Source of the DNA: Nitrospira moscoviensis
Lineage (GTDB): Bacteria > Nitrospirota > Nitrospiria > Nitrospirales > Nitrospiraceae
Length of the DNA: 64,000 nt
Assembly (NCBI RefSeq): GCF_001273775.1
Contig: NZ_CP011801.1
Span: 682,001-746,000 of the forward strand
Direction of reading: 5' to 3'
Shown: in pieces, positions 26,721-34,900 of the stretch
Position numbering within the stretch: the first letter of the stretch is position 1
Layout: every line of letters starts with the position of its first letter
Notes under the pieces: generated by a model
What the model was told of the DNA's origin: nothing
Seen by the model: only the letters and a program-made list of their open reading frames with translations
Databases searched by the model: none
Program-made: the position numbers and the translations under genes

Positions 26721-27560
26721 GTGACACAGCCTGAGCGATTCAAGGGATTCGGAAGAGTGGTGATCCTGTCACTGGCTGGATTCGTACCGCTGGCCTCGGG
26801 CCTCGCGCCGCTCGCCTCCGCGCAGGAAAGCGTCGCCGTGCGGGCCGGCCTGGCGAAGGGCGCCTTGCCGGTCGACGATCCCAACGCCGCCGCCTGGAGT
26901 CAGGTCCAGCCGTCCCAGTTCCCGCTGTCTCCGCAAGTGCACTGGCAGAACCGCATTCAAGAAGCGACGGTGAAAGACGTGAAGGTGCGCGCACTGCACG
27001 ACGGCCAGCAGGTCGCCATTCTCCTGGAATATGAGGATCCGACGGAAGACCCCGACGACGCCGCGGCGCTGGAGTTCATGGTGGGGGATAAGAAAGCGCA
27101 CTTCGCCCACGGGCAGCCGATGCTCCAGGTCGAAGGCGGTCCGGTGAACATCTGGTTCTGGAAAAACAAAGAGAACAAGGCCGTCGACATGAACGCGCAG
27201 GGCTTCGGCACCTTGAAAGTGCAGGAGCATCAGGACGTCAAGGCCAAGGGCGCCTATTCCAACGGCACCTGGAAAGTGGTCTTCTCCCGTCCGCTCACGA
27301 CCGACCATCCGGAGGCCGACACGCAGGTGAAGCCGGGCGAGTTCATCAACATCGCGTTCGCCGTCTGGGACGGCAAGAAGGACGCGAGCGGCGAGCTGCG
27401 CGAAAAGGGGTCGCAGAAGGCGGTGTCGTCCTGGTGGTATTTCCGCGCCGAACCGCCGCCGGACTATTCGCCCTATCTCTATGCCGTGTTGGCCGTGGGC
27501 GTAGCGGCGGGATTTCAGTTCGTGTTGATTCGCAAGCTGAAGAAAGGGCAGACAGCATGA
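26721..27560 (+). CDS. NxrC-like haem-binding gamma subunit (ethylbenzene dehydrogenase-gamma family)
   Basis: This 279-aa protein has a signal peptide (1-35, ending LASAQE). A beta-sandwich of the type found in the gamma subunit of type II DMSO-reductase-family enzymes follows, for example AAAWSQVQPSQFPLSPQVHW, FMVGDKKAHFAHGQP and VNIWFWKNKENK. It ends with a C-terminal membrane helix (YLYAVLAVGVAAGFQFVL). Proteins of this family bind one haem b and pass electrons from an iron-sulfur subunit; in Nitrospira they are proposed as NxrC. There is no alpha or beta subunit beside it. The GTG at 26721 begins the signal peptide. The next gene overlaps by four bases. Confidence 0.82.
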   Translation: MTQPERFKGFGRVVILSLAGFVPLASGLAPLASAQESVAVRAGLAKGALPVDDPNAAAWSQVQPSQFPLSPQVHWQNRIQEATVKDVKVRALHDGQQVAILLEYEDPTEDPDDAAALEFMVGDKKAHFAHGQPMLQVEGGPVNIWFWKNKENKAVDMNAQGFGTLKVQEHQDVKAKGAYSNGTWKVVFSRPLTTDHPEADTQVKPGEFINIAFAVWDGKKDASGELREKGSQKAVSSWWYFRAEPPPDYSPYLYAVLAVGVAAGFQFVLIRKLKKGQTA

Positions 27561-28558
27561 AGGCGGCAAGGCTGCAGGTATGGGGCGCCGTCACCGGCCT
27601 GATCGGCGTGTGGGCCATGGCGGCCGGCGGCTGCGCGAACGAGCAGCAGCGGAAGGGCCAGGAGCTCTACGCGCACTATTGCATGCATTGTCACGGCGAA
27701 AACGGCCGGCAGAACGAAGGCTTCAACTGGGCGTCGATGTCCGATCCCAAGCCCAAGGACCTGTCGAACAAGTCCGAAATGAGCACCTTCAAGGACGAGG
27801 ATATTTTCAATACGATTTCGCGCGACATGAAGGATACCAGCCCGGACGGCGATAAGATCGGCGACGACGAGTTCGCCGTGCCCACCATGCCGACCTTCAA
27901 GTACACGCTGTCGGAGGAAGAGATCTGGGCTATCGTCGCCCACGTCCGGAGCCTGCACGGGATGAAGCTGGAGTTCAAGGTCGAAGAGCGGAAGAAGGAG
28001 CTGGAAGAAGCCCAGCGCACCGCGCAGCAGAAGTACGAGGAGGCCAAGCAGGCCTACGAGGCGGCCGAGAAGAAGGCCAGCGAAGAGGCGGACAAGAAAG
28101 GCGTGGAGGTCGACGAATCGGTCTACGCCAAAGAACAGGCCGCCATGGCCGCTGCGAAGAAGGAGCTCGACGCCGCGCAGGTCGCGCTCAACAATTTCTC
28201 GTCGAGGCCCGGAAAAGGTGTGAACGTGCAGCGGCCCGATCTCACCGTGCCGCCGGACCAAGCCGTGAAATTGGCCGAGCTGGGCAAGAAGCTGTACACC
28301 AACAAGTACGGCTGCAACGGCTGTCACAGCATCGGGGAAGAGGGCGGGAAAGTCGGTCCGGCGTTGGACCGCGCCGGATTCCGCTTGAACGGCACCTGGG
28401 TCTACCGCTGGATCAAGAATCCGCAGGCCATGAAGCCGGAAACCCGCATGCCGGCATTGGGCTTGAGCGACGCCGATGCCAAGGCGGTGACCTTGTACTT
28501 GAGCACGTTGCGCGCACCGAAGATAGAAGAAGTGGCCGCCGACAAGCCGGCAAGCTAG
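27557..28558 (+). CDS. Dihaem c-type cytochrome with internal coiled coil, lipoprotein
   Basis: This 333-aa protein has a lipoprotein-like signal (GGCAN, Cys near residue 25) and two cytochrome c domains. The haem sites are C42-M-H-C45-H46 and C253-N-G-C256-H257. Between them, about residues 135-220, is a long charged alpha-helical coiled coil rich in E, K and A. This layout (haem, helix, haem) is unusual and suggests a spacer that holds the two haems apart. It is the last gene of the electron-transport block and overlaps the NxrC-like gene (ATGA). Confidence 0.9.
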   Translation: MKAARLQVWGAVTGLIGVWAMAAGGCANEQQRKGQELYAHYCMHCHGENGRQNEGFNWASMSDPKPKDLSNKSEMSTFKDEDIFNTISRDMKDTSPDGDKIGDDEFAVPTMPTFKYTLSEEEIWAIVAHVRSLHGMKLEFKVEERKKELEEAQRTAQQKYEEAKQAYEAAEKKASEEADKKGVEVDESVYAKEQAAMAAAKKELDAAQVALNNFSSRPGKGVNVQRPDLTVPPDQAVKLAELGKKLYTNKYGCNGCHSIGEEGGKVGPALDRAGFRLNGTWVYRWIKNPQAMKPETRMPALGLSDADAKAVTLYLSTLRAPKIEEVAADKPAS

Positions 28559-28595
28559 CGTCCGGCCTCCCCGCATCCGTGTCGTGCGCGGCGCC

Positions 28596-29492
28596 CTACG
28601 CGAGAAGAAATCCCGCCAACAGCCCTGCAAGGACGGCGACGCCGCACCACACGTGCGCCCGGAACATCGCAAACGCGTGCGATGGGTCGACGGGCCTCCG
28701 CAGCCGCAGGCTCTGAGCGGCGAAGAAAAGCGCCGTCCCCGATAACGCGACGTAGTACGGCCAGCCGATATCGGACAGCCGTCCGGCCGCGCCGAGGAAA
28801 AGCAGCATCACCGCGAGCGCGATCCCGACCGCCAGCCACGTGGATGAGCCGAACAGGAGGGCGGCGGACTTCACGCCGATGCGGCGATCATCGTCGCAAT
28901 CTTGGAGCCCGTAGATCGTATCGTAGGCCACCGCCCAGGCGACCGTGGCCCCGAACAAGAGCCAGGCCGGCGTCTCAAGCCGGCCCCGGGCCGCCGCCCA
29001 CGCCATCACGGCGCCCCAACCGAATGCCACGCCGAGCATCGCTTGGGGAATGTGCAGCCAGCGCTTGGAAAAAGGATAGAAGGCGGCCAGCGCCAGCGCG
29101 ACCGGAGCGAGGCGCAGCACCAGCGGGTCCAAGAGCAGCACGAGACCTGCGGCCGCCGTCAGCAGCAGCAGCAGGAGCGCGGCGGCTTGCCGCACCGACA
29201 GCTCGCCCGACGCGAGCGGACGCGTCCTGGTCCTGGCTACTTCCCGATCGAACGACCGATCGGCGAGATCGTTGAGAATGACGCCGGCGCTCCGCATCAC
29301 AAACGACCCTGCGACGAAAATCGCGGTCAGATACAGCGAGGGCAGTCCCCGCTCGGCGAGGACGAGCGCCCACAGGGTCGGCAGCAACAGCAGGGAGGTG
29401 CCGGTTTGATTGTGCAGGCGGATCAATCGGGCGAGAGCCCTCCATGGCACGCCGAAGGGCGGGGAGGTCGTCAGCGCAGGAGGCGTCGCCAT
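28596..29492 (-). CDS. UbiA-family polyprenyltransferase
   Basis: This 298-aa membrane prenyltransferase attaches an isoprenoid tail to an aromatic ring in quinone synthesis. The two Asp-rich motifs for Mg-diphosphate are N74-D-L-A-D-R-S-F-D82 and D191-T-I-Y-G-L-Q-D198-C-D200. Eight or nine hydrophobic segments are visible. The motif set is closest to 4-hydroxybenzoate octaprenyltransferase (UbiA) or the MqnP enzyme of the futalosine menaquinone route; which one is not clear from sequence alone. It lies opposite to the respiratory genes and shares the upstream region with the lipoprotein gene at 29604. Confidence 0.9.
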   Translation of the reverse strand: MATPPALTTSPPFGVPWRALARLIRLHNQTGTSLLLLPTLWALVLAERGLPSLYLTAIFVAGSFVMRSAGVILNDLADRSFDREVARTRTRPLASGELSVRQAAALLLLLLTAAAGLVLLLDPLVLRLAPVALALAAFYPFSKRWLHIPQAMLGVAFGWGAVMAWAAARGRLETPAWLLFGATVAWAVAYDTIYGLQDCDDDRRIGVKSAALLFGSSTWLAVGIALAVMLLFLGAAGRLSDIGWPYYVALSGTALFFAAQSLRLRRPVDPSHAFAMFRAHVWCGVAVLAGLLAGFLLA

Positions 29493-29543
29493 GGCGCAAA
29501 ACCTTAGCGGAGGGTTGGAGGCCTGTCAATCGCGGGGCGGCGG

Positions 29544-29573
29544 TTGTGCTGTCTGTCGGGAGTTCGGTATAAC
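29544..29573 (+). promoter_or_regulatory. Candidate promoter for the lipoprotein gene
   Basis: TTGTGC (29544-29549) and TATAAC (29568-29573) are 18 bp apart, about 30 bp before the likely start codon at 29604. The call is by consensus only. Confidence 0.45.
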
Positions 29574-29603
29574 GTGAACGTGCGAGGCCTGGCTTCACGG
29601 GAC

Positions 29604-31604
29604 ATGCGAGTCAGCGCGCGGCGCGCCGCCCTCTGCGCAGTAGCGGCGGCGGCGATCCTCTGCGCCGGCTGTTCCTGGTATCAACGCGTCATGCGGGGCG
29701 ACGGCCTGGCCGGCGTCACGCCGGTTCCCCTCGCACCCGTGCTCCGCTTCTCGCCGACGGTACCGGCCGCCGCCATCCCCTACCAGAACGCGTGCGGAGA
29801 GCCGGCGTCCCTTCCCATTGCCTCGCAATTGACCGAGGTGATCCCCCAAAAACTGGGGCGGGTGTTCACGGGCCTGGCCGCCGACCCCGGTCCGGGCCGG
29901 CCGGCCGGCTCCGACGGCGTGATCGAGATCGGACTGGGCCTGAAGCAGATCGACGTGGCCGTTCTTCGCCCGATGAGGGCGGGGTATCCCGTGACGGTCA
30001 CGATCGGCTTGGACGCGACCTTTCTCGCCGATGACGGCACCGTCCTCTTCACGAAGAAATTACAGAGCGCCGGACAGGGCGAGGTGAAGGTCAGGGAACA
30101 ATCATGCGACATCGCCGGATTGGAACCGGTCGTGCGTGAGGCGGTCGAGCTGGCGGGTGAAGGCATCGCCCGGCAAGCGGCCGAATCGATCCGGATTCGC
30201 GAGTTCGCCGATCGGCGGAAAGCCGACCGGCCGGCGGTGGCTGCGGTCCCTGCGGGTGCTCCGGCCGCAGCGGAAACGATAGCAGAGAACCCGACACCAG
30301 CCATCCGGAACGTCGAACAGCAAACCGCAGAATCGGCCCCGGTGCAGCCGGTCGCCCTCACCTTCCGGGCGATCTTGCGGGACGAAAATCGGGACCAACT
30401 GCTTCATCACGAAGAATCGCTCACCGTCGAAATCGAGGTGAAAAACGACGGAGCGGTGGAGGCCAAGGGGATCGAGGTGGTGCTGAGCGGGACCCCCGCC
30501 CTCCTCGCCGCATTTCCGCCGACCTTCTCCATCGGAGATCTGCAGCCGGGAGAGATGAAGAGGACGGCCGGCACGGGGCGCGTCCTCGCGCCGAAGGAGC
30601 CGCTCCAAGCCGAGCTGGTGTTGAGCCTGCGGAGCGCGACGCCGGTGGAGGCGGTGCCGCTCGACAAGAAGTTCACCGTGCTGATCAAGCCGGAGCCCGC
30701 GGCGGCCGGCGAGGCCGTCGCCGACGTGGACCAGCCGCCGAAGCCCGCGGCCGCGCTGAAACAGCCGAAGGCCGTCATCGTGGCGATCGGGGTGGGGCGG
30801 TACCGGGACGAGCAGGTGGCGTCCGTCAAATACGCCGGGCGTGACGCGGAGGTCATGGCCGGCTATCTGCGTGCGCTCGCCAACGTGCCGGAAGACCGGG
30901 TCCGTGTCCTCGTCGATACCCATGCACTCAAACAGGATCTCGCCGAAACCTTCGATGAATGGCTGCCGAAGCGGGTCGATCCGTCGACCGTCGTCTATGT
31001 CTTTTTCTCGGGTCGCGCGCTGGTGGACGGCGTGACCGGAGCGGTCTCCCTCGTTCCCTTCGACGGCACCACCTCGGCGATCCATCGGCTCTATTCCGTG
31101 CGCCGTCTCCAGGAAAGCCTGGCCCGCGCGTCGATCCACAAGGCCATTTTGATGTTCGATGTGTCACTGGAGCCGGCCCCCGGCGTCGATCCCGCAACCG
31201 TTCCTCAACCGGTCTGGGACGCCGAGGGCGGCGAGCGCAAGGACCAGATGATGTGGATGGTGGCTCATAAAGGGCTGCAAGAAGCCCACGGCTATGAACC
31301 AGCCAGGCACGGGCTGTTCACGTACCACCTCCTGCGCGGCCTGCAAGGCTTGGCCGACGTGGATCACGACGGCACGGTCGTAGCCGGCGAGCTCTGCACC
31401 TACGCGCGCAGCCATACCAACCGCATCGCGAGAGAGCAATTCGGAAACGAGCAGGATCCCCTCTGTTTGCCGCCGCCCGGACAAGGCGCGATGGTCCGGA
31501 TTCACCCGATGGCGAAGGGCAACAACCCTAAGCCGGCGAAGAAAGAAGAGGCGGCGCCGGCCGCCCAGAACTCCAAGCCGGGCCCGGTCGGTCCCACTCC
31601 GTAA
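29604..31604 (+). CDS. Lipoprotein with degenerate caspase-like (C14) domain and EF-hand loop
   Basis: This 666-aa exported protein has a signal ending in the lipobox LCAGC. Residues about 20-200 are an unknown beta-rich region, followed by a Pro/Ala linker, a CARDB-like segment at about 250-370 (VEIEVKNDGAVEAKGIEVVL) and a caspase-like domain at about 385-560 (KAVIVAIGVGRYRDEQV). In the active site the usual SGHG histidine is R471 and the usual DAC cysteine is Ser521 (D519-V-S), so it is probably not a protease. A canonical EF-hand loop (D585-x-D-x-D-G, ending in Glu) follows. The tail is Pro/Lys-rich. The function is unknown; it may be a pseudoenzyme scaffold. Confidence 0.78.
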   Translation: MRVSARRAALCAVAAAAILCAGCSWYQRVMRGDGLAGVTPVPLAPVLRFSPTVPAAAIPYQNACGEPASLPIASQLTEVIPQKLGRVFTGLAADPGPGRPAGSDGVIEIGLGLKQIDVAVLRPMRAGYPVTVTIGLDATFLADDGTVLFTKKLQSAGQGEVKVREQSCDIAGLEPVVREAVELAGEGIARQAAESIRIREFADRRKADRPAVAAVPAGAPAAAETIAENPTPAIRNVEQQTAESAPVQPVALTFRAILRDENRDQLLHHEESLTVEIEVKNDGAVEAKGIEVVLSGTPALLAAFPPTFSIGDLQPGEMKRTAGTGRVLAPKEPLQAELVLSLRSATPVEAVPLDKKFTVLIKPEPAAAGEAVADVDQPPKPAAALKQPKAVIVAIGVGRYRDEQVASVKYAGRDAEVMAGYLRALANVPEDRVRVLVDTHALKQDLAETFDEWLPKRVDPSTVVYVFFSGRALVDGVTGAVSLVPFDGTTSAIHRLYSVRRLQESLARASIHKAILMFDVSLEPAPGVDPATVPQPVWDAEGGERKDQMMWMVAHKGLQEAHGYEPARHGLFTYHLLRGLQGLADVDHDGTVVAGELCTYARSHTNRIAREQFGNEQDPLCLPPPGQGAMVRIHPMAKGNNPKPAKKEEAAPAAQNSKPGPVGPTP

Positions 31605-31625
31605 TCCCCTCCGGAACGTGCTTCA

Positions 31626-31654
31626 TTGACAGCCCGCACAGCGGCCGCTATCAT
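31626..31654 (+). promoter_or_regulatory. Promoter of tRNA-Thr
   Basis: A perfect TTGACA (31626-31631) and TATCAT (31649-31654) lie 17 bp apart. They precede the tRNA-Thr gene by about 60 bp, leaving a short 5' leader. Confidence 0.7.
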
Positions 31655-31719
31655 GCACATCTGGTGCGTTGAGGCCCGCCACGAAGGCCCCGACACTCCC
31701 CCTCACATAGCTCAAGGAT

Positions 31720-31795
31720 GCCGGCGTAGCTCAGTTGGTAGAGCAGCGGTTTCGTAAACCGCAGGTCGCCCGTTCAATCCGGGTCGCCGGCTCCA
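31720..31795 (+). tRNA. tRNA-Thr (anticodon CGT)
   Basis: A 76-nt cloverleaf can be drawn. The acceptor GCCGGCG pairs with CGCCGGC and the D arm is GCTC/GAGC. The anticodon stem GCGGT/ACCGC encloses TTCGTAA with CGT. The T arm is built on GCCCG-TTCAATC-CGGGT, with an encoded CCA. Its 3' half is the attachment site of the neighbouring island. Confidence 0.95.
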
Positions 31796-31797
31796 TA
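31754..31797 (+). repeat. attL-like direct repeat (3' end of tRNA-Thr)
   Basis: A 44-bp segment beginning at the anticodon loop and running 2 bp past the CCA is repeated at 35986-36029 with one mismatch (T here, C there). The copy inside the intact tRNA is the expected site of tRNA-targeting integration. Confidence 0.85.
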
Positions 31798-31921
31798 TCT
31801 CGCTCGTGTGGCCAGCCGACGATTCATTTTCCCTAACTCCTACTTTCGGGTTATTAACTCTTGAGTCTACGGTGGACTAGCATGCATCCTCTCGCCAAGG
31901 CTCATGCCTAGGCATGGCTAA

Positions 31922-34900
31922 GTGCAGGTCTCGCTCATGCATGCTATTAACTTGCAGGCTAAGACCCTCCATAAGGCCTCCACGCCTCTTGAGTATCAAA
32001 TATATAGGGCTGGACTCGAGTGGGACCTGTTAGATCCAATTGTCATTGAGAAGCGCGACGATCTCAAATCAGAGTCGCGTTGGCGCAATCGTGTGGAGCC
32101 CTATCATCACCAAGTCACAAATCTCATAACATTTTGCCGCCGCCTCCCTGTTACGCTACTCGCCGATGATGTTGGCCTTGGAAAAACAATTAGTGCCGGT
32201 TTGATTGTTAGCGAACTCATTGCTCGCTCCCGTCTTTCAAAACTCCTCGTCGTCTGTCCCAAACTATTAGGTCCTCAGTGGAAAGAAGAACTTGCCTCTA
32301 AATTTGACATACCTTCAACGATTGCGACTGGTAGAGATCTGATCCACGAAGAGCCGGAAGAGCACGGCGCGATCATTACGACCTATAACTCAGCCCGTCT
32401 ATACCTGGATAACATTCCACGAGACCGTTTTGAGATGCTGATCCTTGATGAGGCTCATAAGTTAAGGAATTTGTACGGCGTCGATCCAGCTCCACAGGTT
32501 GCCCGCCGATTCCGGGCGGCGCTTGAGGATCGCCGATTTCGCTATGTCCTCATGTTAACGGCCACGCCGATCCAAAATCGGCTGTGGGATTTGTATTCTC
32601 TGGTAGACCTCCTGACAGTTGCGAGGGGACACCAGAACCCTTTTGGCGGGGAGGGAATCTTTACTCGAAAATTTATTGCTGACAGTCGTGAAAAGGCGCG
32701 CCAGTTACGTCCGGAGGCAAGGGAAGAGTTTCGATCAATCGTATATGGGTACATGTCCAGAATTCGACGTGGAGACGCCAAGCTCTACTTCCCTGATCGC
32801 AAAGTTCAGATGCATAAGGTTAAACCCACGCCGGGTGAACTGGAGCTCATCCAAACGATTGCTAAGCCAATCCAAAAAATGAACCGGTTGGCTCAGATCT
32901 CTATATTGCAGGCCCTGACGAGCAGCCCTGAAGCTCTAAAGGCTCAGCTAGAGAACATGGCCCGAAATGGAACAGCTCCACGTGAATTGTCTCAGGCCGT
33001 GAGTGCGCTCGTCATGCGTATGCCACTAACGGCAAAGCTTCAAGGGTTAGGAGCATTAATTGAGAGACTGCAAAAAGAAAACCCAGAGCGCTGGCGCCTC
33101 GTCGTCTTCACGGGCCGACGGGAAACCCAAACTACCATTCAAACGTTTTTAGAACAGAAGGGGCTGAAAGTCGGCATTATCAACGGGTCCTCGGGCCTTC
33201 GCAACCAGCAGACGCTTGCCGGCTTCAGGAAGACGCCACCGGCCTGCCACGTCATTGTCTCAACTGAAGCTGGATCCGAAGGCATTAATCTCCAAGTCGC
33301 AAACGTGTTGGTCAATTATGATCTGCCGTGGAACCCAATGATTGTGGAGCAACGCATTGGTCGAGTCCAACGTCTGGCGTCTGACCATGCCAGTGTTGCC
33401 ATCTTCAACATCATTTTGAGCGGGACATTTGAGGAATACATAGTCGGACGGCTCATGGAAAAACTCCAACTAGCGTCACACGCTATTGGAGATATCGAGG
33501 CACTGCTTGAAGCATCCGGTATTGGCGAGGGAGATGACGAAGGAGCCTCGGGATTCGACGAAAAGATTCGACAACTGGTTATCGCCGCGCTGGCTGGAAA
33601 AGATTTTGAGGAGGCGACTCGGAAAGCGGAGCAAAGCATTGAGGATGCGAAGCAAACCTTGGCGCGTGAGGAAGAAAACATTAACTCTATGCTAGGTGGA
33701 ATGGATGGTGCGACATACACCGGCCCGAGAGCCCCGAGGCTACCAGCGGTTCAGCGATCAATGGAGGCGCGTGAATTCACGATCGGAGCGTTTGGCTTGC
33801 TTGGTGGGAAGGTTACTGAGCTCGAAAACGGGTTGGTGCTGGTTGAAGAGGACGGCGGTCGCCAATACATCCGGTTTGATGAGCAAGCTGAGCAGGAACA
33901 CCGAAGCGTTTTGTATAAGCCGGGCACGGGTGTCTTCCTCGACCTCGTACATCGGGTTGTGGCTTCCGGGATGCATAGTATTGAAGATCTCGATGAGCAG
34001 CCAGCCCGTCAGTGTCGAGAAATTGCGTCTACCTGGATACGATCGTTTAATGCCTCAGTGGCTGGCATAGACGTACAGACAGTTAGCCAATGCTTTGACG
34101 GAAAGGCAGTCGTTCGTGTCCGGGTTACAGTCGCGCACGACAGCTATGAAAGGCTTGTATCCGTAAAGTGTTCAGGGCCCGAGCACATGACTCCCTTTGT
34201 CCATAGAAGGCTGGATCCAATACCAGAGCTAATCCAGTATCCCCGAGACCTCGGACTTAACCTGGAAAGTGTAGTCAGGGACGCTCAGAATGATGCTGGC
34301 ATTTCAGAGTTCTGCCGCTTTTACCTGGAGCGGCGTGAAGAGGAAGTCAAATCCGCAGGAGACGATCGGCGAAAGGTCAAGAAGCTAGAAGACGAATTTA
34401 CCCCGCGGCTTGAGATGAGCCTCGTTGGCTTAGAAGGGAAAGTGTATCGGAGGGCTGAAGTTCAAGTTCGCTTCAAGCTTGAAGGAGAGCAAGAATACGC
34501 GAGCACACTAACTCTCGTCCCCCATGACCCTACTGTAGTCGATGCTCCCAAACTGCTCACATGCACCAAGAGCGGCAGGAGTGCTCCCCCAGTCTGTTTT
34601 AAGCAATGTGAAGTCTCTGGCAAAACGGTGCTTGAGGAGCTGCTGGGTCGCTCAGAGACATCTGGTAGATATGCGTTGCCAGAGTTCATGGTGACATGCA
34701 CGTCTACAGGTCAACGACTTTTGCAGGATGAGGTCGAACGATCTGCCGTGACGGGGCAACTTGTTGCCAAGAGGCTTTTGAAGACCTCGGCCATGAGCGG
34801 AAAGAAAGCAGAGCCCGTCCATTTTTCTAGGTGTGAGTTTACTGGTGCGGACCTGCTTCTTTCTGAGACTGCAATCAGTGATGCATCCGGGAAGCGTTAT

